DNA from: CAZSHG01 sp964459995
GTDB lineage: Bacteria > UBP14 > UBA6098
Assembly: GCA_964459995.1 (NCBI GenBank)
Contig: CAYWOR010000004.1
Location: forward strand, 1-64,000
DNA: 64,000 bases
Direction of reading: 5' to 3'
Part shown: positions 34,599-42,702 of the stretch, in pieces
How positions within the stretch are numbered: the first letter of the stretch is position 1
Layout: each line of letters opens with the position of its first letter
Notes under the pieces: generated by a model
Told to the model about the DNA's origin: nothing
The model's input: the letters and a program-made list of their open reading frames with translations, nothing else
Databases searched by the model: none
Program-made: the position numbers and the translations under genes

Positions 34599-35285
34599 TT
34601 AGTCAACTTTTATTTCGCGTTTGTAATATTTCTCAGAGAGTATATCTCTCGGCATCGCTTTCATCTCTTCTATCTCGGTATCGAATTTGCCCTTTTCGAT
34701 TTCCTCGATACGAATATCGACTTCGTGGCTTTTCGGCGCAAGATAGCGAGCATATAGCCTTCTGGCGAGAATCGCGGCGTTGTATTGGACGATTTCCGCG
34801 GGGCATCTAAGAGCGCAAAGCCCGCAACGAATGCAGTCGAAGGACAAATCCGCCGCCCGCGCGATGTCTCCCCTTTTGAGCGCTTGAACATAGTCCATGA
34901 CCTTTATGTCCTGTGGACAGGCTTTTGTGCAGGTGTTGCAGGCCACGCAACGGAAAACTGTGGGGAAGAGTTCTTTGAATGTGTTCTCATTGGCCTCGAG
35001 TTCCGCGATGTTGTAAATCGGCTTCTCTGCCGGGACGCTGGGGATCTGCGCTATAGCCATGCCGTCGGTAACTACGGTCTGGCATGCGAGTCCTCCCTTC
35101 AGCTTGTAATCCCCCTTTTCGCGGTAAACTGTCGCACAGGCTCCACAGAAACCCTCTCTGCAACCGACACCGCGTTTCACTTGGAAACCTGCGTATTCAA
35201 TCGCCATAAGTATGGTCGAACCTTCGGGAACCTCGTAGGCCTCGCCCATGATGTAAACTGTCAGCATCTTTCTTTCAAATTCCAT
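34599..35285 (-). CDS. Fumarate reductase/succinate dehydrogenase-type iron-sulfur subunit
   Basis: A 228-residue iron-sulfur protein. The plant-type [2Fe-2S] domain has C42, C47, C50 and C68 (CREGFCGAC). Two [4Fe-4S] groups follow: C113/C116/C119/C123 (CVACNTCTKAC) and C151/C154/C157/C161 (CIRCGLCALRC). Classical FrdB/SdhB has [2Fe-2S], [4Fe-4S] and [3Fe-4S]; here both ferredoxin groups have four cysteines. It resembles the N-terminal half of archaeal TfrB, whose C-terminal HdrB-like half is encoded here as the separate gene upstream. GGAGG precedes the ATG. It links the flavoprotein to the Hdr proteins. Confidence 0.9.
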   Translation of the reverse strand: MEFERKMLTVYIMGEAYEVPEGSTILMAIEYAGFQVKRGVGCREGFCGACATVYREKGDYKLKGGLACQTVVTDGMAIAQIPSVPAEKPIYNIAELEANENTFKELFPTVFRCVACNTCTKACPQDIKVMDYVQALKRGDIARAADLSFDCIRCGLCALRCPAEIVQYNAAILARRLYARYLAPKSHEVDIRIEEIEKGKFDTEIEEMKAMPRDILSEKYYKREIKVD

Positions 35286-35301
35286 TTACTGCCTCCATTT
35301 A

Positions 35302-36201
35302 TTATTTAAGGAGTCCTTTTTTCCTTAACAGCGGTCTCGGATCGGTATAATTCTGATCGAAACCGCATACCTCTTCGCCAAGCCCGAGGGCGATGGCCAT
35401 CAACTGAGTGAAATACAAAACCGGCATAGGTTCGAAATCGATGTATTTTTCCGCGATGTCTTTCTGCCGATCATCGAGATTGAAGGCGCAAAGGGGGCAT
35501 GAGGTGATTATCGCCTCCGCGCCATGATTTTTCGCGTTTTTAATTATCTCGTATGCCAATTTCACGACTATTTCGATGTTGTTAACCGTATGATAGCTTC
35601 CGCAACAGAGGCTATGCGCTTGCCAATCTATTGGTTCTGAGCCGATAGCTTCGGTGAATCGCTCCATAATCGTCGGATTCTCCGGGGTGTCGATGCCGAT
35701 ATCTTTCGGGCGGGTTAGCATACAGCCGTAGTAGGACGCGACTTTCAAGCCTTTCAGGGGATTGGTTATCTTTTCGGTTATCTTTTCGAAACCCATCTCA
35801 TCGAGAATCTGAAGCAGGTGAACGACCTCGGTGGTGCCGCCGTAATCCCCCGCTTCGAGATACATGATATTGTTGATAGATTCGAGATCCTCGGGATTCT
35901 CGCGCATACGGAAATTGCTCCGCTGAAGAGTGTTGAAACACATGGAACAGAGGGTTAGCAGGCGTGAATCCTCGATTTCTCCACGTTTGCACATCTGTTC
36001 GACGCGGAGCATGTTGCGAACCGGTGCAATATGTCGCATAAGATCGTCGCTGGTGAGGGATGCCACAACTCCGCAACAGACCCAGTCCGGAATTTCGACC
36101 ATCTCGATACCCAGAGCTTTCGCAGAGGCTATCGCCGAATTTTCGAGGTTTTTCGCAGAGGTTTTAAGAGTGCATCCGGGATAATATGGTATTCTTTTCA
36201 T
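35302..36201 (-). CDS. Heterodisulfide reductase subunit B-like protein with two complete CCG domains
   Basis: A 299-residue protein with two cysteine-rich CCG domains: C10, C42-C43, C85/C88 and C160, C199-C200, C235/C238. In HdrB these bind two non-cubane [4Fe-4S] clusters that cleave the CoM-CoB disulfide. In SdhE/TfrB they lie next to a fumarate reductase. Gene order (frdA-frdB-this, with hdrC and hdrA) supports a role as the electron bridge to the Frd pair. The start is taken at ATG 36201, spaced 9 nt from GGGGGG; ATG 36210 is in frame but abuts the ribosome site. Coenzyme M/B is unlikely to be the substrate in a bacterium. Confidence 0.9.
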   Translation of the reverse strand: MKRIPYYPGCTLKTSAKNLENSAIASAKALGIEMVEIPDWVCCGVVASLTSDDLMRHIAPVRNMLRVEQMCKRGEIEDSRLLTLCSMCFNTLQRSNFRMRENPEDLESINNIMYLEAGDYGGTTEVVHLLQILDEMGFEKITEKITNPLKGLKVASYYGCMLTRPKDIGIDTPENPTIMERFTEAIGSEPIDWQAHSLCCGSYHTVNNIEIVVKLAYEIIKNAKNHGAEAIITSCPLCAFNLDDRQKDIAEKYIDFEPMPVLYFTQLMAIALGLGEEVCGFDQNYTDPRPLLRKKGLLK

Positions 36202-36216
36202 TGTTATCATCCCCCC

Positions 36217-36630
36217 TTAGCCGGTCAGCTTTCTGCACGCACTAACAAGAGCAATTGTTGGCATTCTATCGACCTCTTCTTTCGGCAATTTGCTTATATC
36301 TATGGCGTCGATCGCCTCGCGAAGCCTTATTTGGCGAAGTGCCTCCGCGACTTTTGAGACATCCAGTTTGCGTGGGCATCGAACCGTGCAGGTGAAACAT
36401 GACGCACAAATCCACATGGTGCGGGAGTGAAGGACTTCCTCCTGACCAAGCATCACCTTGCGCATTATCTGGGAGGGCGTAATGTCCATCTCCTCGACGA
36501 AGGGGCATCCGCCTGAGCAGGTTCCGCACTGCTCGCAGACCGTGATAGCCTCGCCGCTTATCTCTTCGACCTGCCGAAGAAACTCGACACCCCTATCGGT
36601 AAGTTTTATTTTTTTAATTCTATCGTCCAT
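36217..36630 (-). CDS. Heterodisulfide reductase subunit C-like 4Fe-4S dicluster protein
   Basis: A 137-residue protein with two classical [4Fe-4S] motifs, C32/C35/C38/C42 (CEQCGTCSGGCPF) and C75/C78/C81/C85 (CASCFTCTVRCPR), as in HdrC. It relays electrons between HdrA and HdrB. It has no membrane segment, so it is the soluble form rather than a DsrM/HdrE-type. Its ATG shares one base with the hdrA stop (TAATG), so the two are translationally coupled. Confidence 0.93.
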   Translation of the reverse strand: MDDRIKKIKLTDRGVEFLRQVEEISGEAITVCEQCGTCSGGCPFVEEMDITPSQIMRKVMLGQEEVLHSRTMWICASCFTCTVRCPRKLDVSKVAEALRQIRLREAIDAIDISKLPKEEVDRMPTIALVSACRKLTG

Positions 36631-39008
36631 TATTTCTCCAATGGGTTTAGTTCCGCACGTTTTCCCGGGTCGATATTGGGAAGTTTTTTCATCTGCTCGG
36701 AGATGGAGTTCAACGTATTGACGAATTTGGGCAGATTGCTCGCGGTGAAATCATCGAAGATAATGCGGTCGGTCTCGATGCCTTTATCCGCAAGGATTTG
36801 CTTGGCCTGCTCGATATATTTTTTCGCGAAATCGTGCGCCCATTCGAATTTGTTGCCCTTTTCGGGGCAATCGCCGATAAGAACTATATCCGCGCCCTTT
36901 GCAAAGGCGAAAGCGACCAGATTCGGCGTAACTCTGCATGACGAGGGCACCATCAGCACGCGGTTGTCGTTGGCATACTTCATCTTGCGAACACCGGCGG
37001 CGTCCGCCACGCGATAGGTGCAATTAGAATCGCCAAATACGAGAGCTCGCTTTTCACCGGGCTTTTTACCGGCCAGAGCGGCTTCTACAGCGGAATAGAG
37101 TTGTATATTCGTAAATCCGTTCAGGTCGATGGCTTCCTCCGAACAAGCTCCGAGACAGGCTCCGCAACCCACACAGAGAGTTTCCTTGATTTCCGCTTTG
37201 CCGTCCGAGTTTTCAGCAATGGCATTCACAGGGCAGACTTCGTAGCATTCTCCGCAGGCTGTGCATTTGTCGTCGTGGACGAAAGCGAGCATTGGATCGA
37301 CCGCGAACTCGCCCTTGGCTAAGGTCGCAATTACCCTTCCGGCGGCGGCGCTTCCCTGTGCAACCGTGTCGGGTATGTCTTTCGGCCCCTGAACAGTGCC
37401 TGCGAGGAAAACACCCTCGACCAAAGTATCGACAGGCCTATATTTCGGGTGTGCCTCTTTGAGGAAACCATCGTCGCTGACCGCGAGTTTGAGTTGCTCC
37501 GCGATTTTTTCGGTGCTTTTCGATGGTGTAAGCCCTGCGGCGAGAACAACAAGATCAAATTCCGCCTCTATAATGTCGCGAGAAAGAGTATCCTCGACCA
37601 AAACGGTAACCATCTTGGTTTTGGGGTCTTCTTTGAATTCTGCGGGTTTGCCGCGGATGAATTTTATTCCCATCTTTTGGGCGCGTTTATAATACTCTTC
37701 GAAACCCTTACCGAAAGCCCGCAAGTCTGTGTAGAATATGTAGATATCCGTTTCGGGACGGGCTTGTTTAAGGAGAGATGCGAGTTTGGTAGAATACATG
37801 CAACAAACGCGGGAACAGTATTCGCGCCCAACCTGCTCGTCGCGGGAACCGACACACTGAATGAATGCTACACGCTTGCCAACATCGCGAGGCGGGTTCT
37901 TTTCGTTGATATGATCGACGATACGCTCCATCTCGAGACCGTTGACTACGTTTTCAAACTCACCATAGCCAAATACCGGTTTCTCGCGGGCATCGAAAAT
38001 ATCGTATCCTGTGGCGACAACCACGGCATCGACGGCCACGTTAGAATATTCCGGTTCTTGATCGAAAACCATCGCTTTCTGAGGGCAGACATCGAAGCAG
38101 GCGGTGCAACCCTCGGAGTCATGTAGGCATATCTCTTTGTCGATTATATACTTATACGGAATCGCATGGGGTGCGGGGATGAAAATCGCTTTGCGCTTAA
38201 CTACCCCCTGCTCCCAATGATTGGGCGCGGAAACGGGGCAGGCCTCCTCACATTGCGCACATCCGATACATTCGTCCATGTTGATTTCCGGTGAGATATA
38301 ACGCGGTTTGTGTTTGATTTTCGCCTCGAAATGCAGGCGGTGGCCTTTGATGCTTTCGATTTCACCATCGACAATTAGATTGATCCGTTTATGTCCTTGA
38401 ACTTCAGCCATTTTCGGCGACAGAATACATGATGCGCAATCTTCCGTGGGAAAGGTTTTGGTGAGTATCGTCATATTCCCGCCGATAGTCGGTTGTTTTT
38501 CGACGAGGGTTACGTTTTTGCCGGAATCAGCCAAGTCGAGTGCAGTCTGAATGCCCGCTATTCCCCCGCCGATAACGAGGACGTCGTCGCCAAGCTTCAT
38601 CATTTTTTCTTCGAGAGGCACGTTATGGCGAACTTTGCCGACAGAGGCGTCCAGAAGGTCGGTGGCTTTAATTGTGGCCGCTTCGGGATTGTCTTTGTGC
38701 GCCCATGAGCAATGTTCGCGGAAGTTTGCGATTTCCAGCATGTAGGGATTCAGACCCGCTCTGGAAAGTGCACCGCGGAAGGTCTTCTCGTGGAACTGCG
38801 GCGAACATGATGCGATGACGACCCTATCGAGACCGAATGCCCCGATATCGTCGATGATGACCTTCTGACCTGCGCCCGAACAAAGGTGGGACTCTTGTCT
38901 AACCACCGCGATTTCGTCGCCGCCCTCGATATGTTTCTGAATCGCTTCGAGATCGACAGTATTGGAGATATTACCTCCGCATTGGCATAAATAAACTCCG
39001 ATTTTCAT
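36630..39008 (-). CDS. HdrA-like flavin/iron-sulfur subunit with fused MvhD-type C-terminal domain
   Basis: A 792-residue HdrA. The N-terminal CQCGGNIS domain is followed by a Rossmann FAD site (VIGGGIAGIQTALDLADSG, 145-163). Iron-sulfur groups include C247/C250/C253/C257, C294-C308 and CVGSR...CSRVCC (385-403), then two C-terminal ferredoxin motifs, CTACGECYEVCP (582-593) and CVGCGACLGAC (612-622). Residues of about 650-760 resemble MvhD (NCTYRVADAAG, VPSSCRV, IGDCPEKGNKF). In methanogens HdrA bifurcates electrons at its FAD, and MvhD links it to a hydrogenase or formate dehydrogenase. No such donor gene is in the window. It is central to the predicted Hdr-fumarate reductase complex. Confidence 0.93.
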   Translation of the reverse strand: MKIGVYLCQCGGNISNTVDLEAIQKHIEGGDEIAVVRQESHLCSGAGQKVIIDDIGAFGLDRVVIASCSPQFHEKTFRGALSRAGLNPYMLEIANFREHCSWAHKDNPEAATIKATDLLDASVGKVRHNVPLEEKMMKLGDDVLVIGGGIAGIQTALDLADSGKNVTLVEKQPTIGGNMTILTKTFPTEDCASCILSPKMAEVQGHKRINLIVDGEIESIKGHRLHFEAKIKHKPRYISPEINMDECIGCAQCEEACPVSAPNHWEQGVVKRKAIFIPAPHAIPYKYIIDKEICLHDSEGCTACFDVCPQKAMVFDQEPEYSNVAVDAVVVATGYDIFDAREKPVFGYGEFENVVNGLEMERIVDHINEKNPPRDVGKRVAFIQCVGSRDEQVGREYCSRVCCMYSTKLASLLKQARPETDIYIFYTDLRAFGKGFEEYYKRAQKMGIKFIRGKPAEFKEDPKTKMVTVLVEDTLSRDIIEAEFDLVVLAAGLTPSKSTEKIAEQLKLAVSDDGFLKEAHPKYRPVDTLVEGVFLAGTVQGPKDIPDTVAQGSAAAGRVIATLAKGEFAVDPMLAFVHDDKCTACGECYEVCPVNAIAENSDGKAEIKETLCVGCGACLGACSEEAIDLNGFTNIQLYSAVEAALAGKKPGEKRALVFGDSNCTYRVADAAGVRKMKYANDNRVLMVPSSCRVTPNLVAFAFAKGADIVLIGDCPEKGNKFEWAHDFAKKYIEQAKQILADKGIETDRIIFDDFTASNLPKFVNTLNSISEQMKKLPNIDPGKRAELNPLEK

Positions 39009-39038
39009 AGGATATCCATTGAGTTATGATTTGAGTGT

Positions 39039-39596
39039 TTAGTCGATTCGATATTTCTCGACGCCTTCTTTGTATATGTCGTTGCCCCGTGTGTCGTTAG
39101 CGACAATGCAGGGGAATTTCTCGACCTTCATCTCGCGGATTGCCTCTGCGCCGAGGTCTTCGTAGGCGATAATTTTCGATTCTTTAATCGAATCTGCGAT
39201 AACGACCGCCGCGCCTCCAATCGCCGCGAAATAGACCGCTTTATTTTTTATCATCGAGTCGATAACCTCTGGACTGCGAGGGCCTTTGCCTATCATTCCC
39301 TTCATCCCAGCTTCCATAAGAGCAGGAGCATAGGGGTCCATTCGGTAGCTCGTGGTCGGCCCCGCAGAGCCGATAGGTCTTCCCGGGGGAGCCGGCGCCG
39401 GGCCGACATAATAGATTACAGCGCCCACGATATCGAAGGGAAGCTCTTTGCCCTGTTCGATAAGTTCGACGAGGCGCTTATGTGCGGCGTCCCGAGCGGT
39501 ATAGATTATACCGGAGATCATCACCTTGTCGCCGGTTTTCAGTTTTTCCAGGTCTTCGCTTTTCAAAGGGGTCTGCAGAGAGATTTCTTCTGCCAT
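39039..39596 (-). CDS. Class I fumarate hydratase, C-terminal (beta) subunit
   Basis: A 185-residue beta subunit of the two-subunit [4Fe-4S] fumarase/tartrate dehydratase family, hydrating fumarate to malate. It has the ARDAAHKRLVE and YYVGPAPAPPGRPIGSAGPTTSYRMD-type substrate loop typical of the family. The start is ATG 39596, with AAGGAG at good spacing; an upstream in-frame start at 39644 overlaps the alpha subunit and is rejected. It is directly downstream of the alpha subunit. Confidence 0.93.
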   Translation of the reverse strand: MAEEISLQTPLKSEDLEKLKTGDKVMISGIIYTARDAAHKRLVELIEQGKELPFDIVGAVIYYVGPAPAPPGRPIGSAGPTTSYRMDPYAPALMEAGMKGMIGKGPRSPEVIDSMIKNKAVYFAAIGGAAVVIADSIKESKIIAYEDLGAEAIREMKVEKFPCIVANDTRGNDIYKEGVEKYRID

Positions 39597-39607
39597 TTCA
39601 CTCCTTA

Positions 39608-40453
39608 TTATATAGTCGCGGATTTGTGTCGCGCGGCGTGACATTGGATGTTAACTGCTACCGGCATCGACGCTATATGGCAGGGTCTGGTGAGGATTTT
39701 CACTCCGATTGCGGTTGTTCTACCGCCCAAACCCTGCGGGCCAATTCCGAGCTTGTTGATTCTTTCGAGAAGTTCCGCTTCGACCTTCGCCCATTTCGGC
39801 TCGGGATGAGTGTCGTCGAGGTCTCTCAACAGCGCCCTTTTTGCCAAAAGAGCTGATTGTTCGAAATTTCCCCCCAGTCCTACACCGACAACTATCGGCG
39901 GACATGGATTTCCGCCCGCCCTGCGCACCCTATCGACCACGAAATCTATTACTCCTGTTAGACCATCGGCGGCTTTCATCATGCGGACTTCGCTCATGTT
40001 TTCCGAACCGCCGCCTTTGGGTGCGATGGTCAGTTTGAGCTTATCGCCGGGGACTATGTCTGTGTAGATTATTGCCGGAGTGTTGTCTTTTGTATTGACC
40101 CGGTCGATTATGGGGTCATCGACCATGGACTTGCGCAGATAGCCGTCCTTGTATCCCTGGCGGACACCCTCATTGATCGCCTCGACGAAATCGCCGCCGG
40201 CGATGTGGACATCCTGCCCTATCTCTGCGAATACAACGGCAATTCCAGTATCCTGGCAGGAAGGCATTTTCAACTTAGCGGCAAGTTCGTAATTCTCGAT
40301 GGTTATTTTTAAGACTTCTTTTGCGGTGGGGGACTCTTCTTTTTGGTAAAAATCGCGGAGGGTTTTCACTACGTCGTCGCCGATGTAGAAATTCGCGGTC
40401 ATGCATAAATCGCGAACCACCGGGATAATTTCATCGATATGGATTTCTCTCAT
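39608..40453 (-). CDS. Class I fumarate hydratase, N-terminal (alpha) subunit
   Basis: A 281-residue alpha subunit that carries the catalytic [4Fe-4S] cluster. KMPSCQDTGIAVVF, the GGNPCPPIVVGVGLGGNFEQ segment and the third ligand region (VNIQCHAARH) match the family's three cluster cysteines. KGGGSENMS is the substrate-binding loop. The oxygen-labile cluster fits an anaerobe. It lies 22 nt after sucD and 11 nt before the beta subunit. L-tartrate dehydratase has the same architecture, but the operon context favours fumarase. Confidence 0.94.
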   Translation of the reverse strand: MREIHIDEIIPVVRDLCMTANFYIGDDVVKTLRDFYQKEESPTAKEVLKITIENYELAAKLKMPSCQDTGIAVVFAEIGQDVHIAGGDFVEAINEGVRQGYKDGYLRKSMVDDPIIDRVNTKDNTPAIIYTDIVPGDKLKLTIAPKGGGSENMSEVRMMKAADGLTGVIDFVVDRVRRAGGNPCPPIVVGVGLGGNFEQSALLAKRALLRDLDDTHPEPKWAKVEAELLERINKLGIGPQGLGGRTTAIGVKILTRPCHIASMPVAVNIQCHAARHKSATI

Positions 40454-40475
40454 TTCTGCCCTTCGATTGAATCCA

Positions 40476-41348
40476 TCAGATATTCAACTTCGTTCTAATT
40501 AAGTCTGCCATTTGCGACGGTTCATCCGCCACACAGACACCCGCCTTGGCGAAAGCGCGTATTTTCTCCTCAGCAGTTCCTGAACCGCTGGATATTATGG
40601 CGCCGGCATGTCCCATACGTTTTCCGGGGGGCGCGGTTCTTCCCGCGATGAAGGCGACGACCGGTTTAGTCATTTTCTCCGCGATGAATCTCGCGGCTTT
40701 TTCTTCGGCATCTCCGCCAATTTCTCCAATCAGTGCGACTGCTTCGGTTTCCGGGTCGGCCTCGAACATTTCCAGAAGTTCGAGATAATGCAGGCCTACG
40801 ATCGGGTCTCCCCCAATTCCGATACAAGTCGATTGTCCAAGACCACCGCGAGTAAGAGCATCGACAATTTCGTAAGTCAATGTGCCGCTACGCGATATTA
40901 ACCCCACCGAACCGGTCTTAAATATATTCCCCGGCAAAATTCCCACTTTCGCCTTGCCCGGCGAAATTAGCCCTGGAGAGTTCGGCCCGATAAGCTTCGC
41001 GCCCTTTTCATCGAGGAATTTTACCGCTTTCATCACATCGAGTGTCGGAACGCCCTCCGAAACAGCGACTACCAGCTTGATTCCGGCGTCGGCGGCTTCG
41101 CACATGGCGTCCATTGCAAAATTTGCGGGGACAAAGATTATAGAGACATCCACGCCGGTTTCTGCGACGGCCTTATGGCAGGAGTCGAAAACTGGGATTC
41201 CCTCGGTAACTTGACCGCCTTTGCCGGGGGTTACACCGCCGACAACTTTTGTGCCGTAATCCGCCATCTGGGCGGCGTGGAAAGCACCGTCCCTGCCGGT
41301 TATTCCCTGAACAATAACCCTCGATTTTCCATCTATAAGAATGCTCAT
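40476..41348 (-). CDS. sucD: Succinyl-CoA synthetase, alpha subunit
   Basis: A 290-residue SucD. The CoA-binding Rossmann domain has VIVQGITGRDGAFHAAQM. The active-site phospho-histidine lies in KRMGHAGAIISSGSG near residue 245. IGIGGDPIVG and GEIGGDAEEKAA match the family. With SucC it makes or uses succinyl-CoA with ATP or GTP. AGGAG precedes the ATG. It begins 9 nt after sucC. Confidence 0.97.
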   Translation of the reverse strand: MSILIDGKSRVIVQGITGRDGAFHAAQMADYGTKVVGGVTPGKGGQVTEGIPVFDSCHKAVAETGVDVSIIFVPANFAMDAMCEAADAGIKLVVAVSEGVPTLDVMKAVKFLDEKGAKLIGPNSPGLISPGKAKVGILPGNIFKTGSVGLISRSGTLTYEIVDALTRGGLGQSTCIGIGGDPIVGLHYLELLEMFEADPETEAVALIGEIGGDAEEKAARFIAEKMTKPVVAFIAGRTAPPGKRMGHAGAIISSGSGTAEEKIRAFAKAGVCVADEPSQMADLIRTKLNI

Positions 41349-41357
41349 TATTCGCTC

Positions 41358-42488
41358 CTATTTCGCCAGTTCGATGGCTTTGCGTGCGGCTTCGCCCATT
41401 GATTCTGCGGTGATGAGGTTCTTTTGGGATAAAATTGACAGACCCTCTTCGGCGTTTGTGCCGGAAAGCCTCACAACAACAGGCAAATCTACATTCAGCA
41501 TATCGAGGGCTTTCGAAAGTCCACGGGCAACATCGTCGCATCGGGTGATGCCGCCGAAGATGTTGATCATCACGACCTTGACGTTGTCGTCGGAAAGCAG
41601 GATGTTCATCGCCTCGATAACCTTCTCTGGATTCGAGCTTCCGCCGATGTCGAGGAAATTCGCGGGGCTTCCGCCGTAGAGTTTGATAATGTCCATCGTT
41701 GCCATTGCCAAACCCGCACCATTTACCATGCACCCAATTTCGCCGTCGAGTTTGATATAGCTAAGACCCATTTCCTTCGCAGAAATTTCTTTGGCCTCAT
41801 CGGGAGAAACCTCGCGCATAGCCTCGATTTGCGGATGGCGGTAAAGTGCGTTGTCGTCGAAATTCATCTTGGCGTCGAGGGCTATGAGTTCGTCCTCGGG
41901 TGTTAGGACGAGAGGGTTGATTTCGGTGAGGGACGAATCGAGTTCGATATAGCATCTATACAGCTTTTGGAAAATCGAAGCCGCTTTTCGTGCCAGTTTG
42001 ACATCGCCGAGAAGTTCCATCGCAACATTCCGCGCTTGAAAATCCATAAGACCGTAACGTGGGTCGATTGGAAGCTTGATAATTTTCTCTGGCGCTTCTT
42101 TCGCGACCACCTCGATTTCGACTCCCCCTTCCGCGCTGGCCATCATCATGACGGATTTTGTGTTGCGATCGGTTGTGAAACCGACGTAGAATTCCGATAC
42201 TATTTCGAGGGCCTCGTAAACGAGGACTTTTTCGACCGTGAGGCCTTTGATTTCCATTCCGAGGATTGCATTCGCGTGCTTTTCGGCATCTTCGAGAGTT
42301 CTGGCGAGTTTCACCCCACCGGCTTTGCCCCTTCCGCCGACAAGCACTTGTGCTTTGATAGCCGCCATTCCGGAGGTGGATTTATAGATTTTGACTACTT
42401 CCTCGACTGTTCGGCAGACATCGTTGCCCGGAATCGGTATTCCATATTCGGCGAAAATCTCCTTCGCCTGATATTCATGAATTTTCAT
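41358..42488 (-). CDS. sucC: Succinyl-CoA synthetase, beta subunit
   Basis: A 376-residue SucC with an N-terminal ATP-grasp domain (MKIHEYQAKEIFAEYGIPIP, QVLVGGRGKAGGVKLA) and a C-terminal CoA-ligase domain (NGAGLAMATMDIIKLYGG, ANFLDIGG, INIFGGITRCDDVA, VVRLSGTNAEEG). The start is ATG 42488 with GGGGAAG upstream; an in-frame upstream start at 42539 has no ribosome site. It is the first gene of the ten-gene operon. A weak TTGCTT/TAATAT pair lies in the ~90 nt upstream. Confidence 0.97.
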   Translation of the reverse strand: MKIHEYQAKEIFAEYGIPIPGNDVCRTVEEVVKIYKSTSGMAAIKAQVLVGGRGKAGGVKLARTLEDAEKHANAILGMEIKGLTVEKVLVYEALEIVSEFYVGFTTDRNTKSVMMMASAEGGVEIEVVAKEAPEKIIKLPIDPRYGLMDFQARNVAMELLGDVKLARKAASIFQKLYRCYIELDSSLTEINPLVLTPEDELIALDAKMNFDDNALYRHPQIEAMREVSPDEAKEISAKEMGLSYIKLDGEIGCMVNGAGLAMATMDIIKLYGGSPANFLDIGGSSNPEKVIEAMNILLSDDNVKVVMINIFGGITRCDDVARGLSKALDMLNVDLPVVVRLSGTNAEEGLSILSQKNLITAESMGEAARKAIELAK

Positions 42489-42580
42489 TCTTCCCCTGAG
42501 CTTTGAAACTCTCTGTCGATAAGGTTTTCGAGCCTGCAAATATTAAAAGATATATGAAATAAGCAACATAACTTAAGAAT

Positions 42581-42623
42581 AAAAAGAGCCGACCTTCGCT
42601 TGTCAAGCGATATTTAGGTCGGC
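42581..42623 (-). terminator. Intrinsic terminator of the C10 peptidase gene
   Basis: On the minus strand GCCGACCT (42616-42623) pairs with AGGTCGGC (42588-42595), with a second inner stem TCGCTT/AAGCGA. A T-rich run (TCTTTTT) follows. It separates the peptidase from the sucC operon. Confidence 0.85.
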
Positions 42624-42702
42624 GTAAATATTACTACGTTATAATTTAGTTAGTTAACTGAAATGAGCGGAGTTGTATATTACAGCTACTCCCGTTTGGT
42701 TT

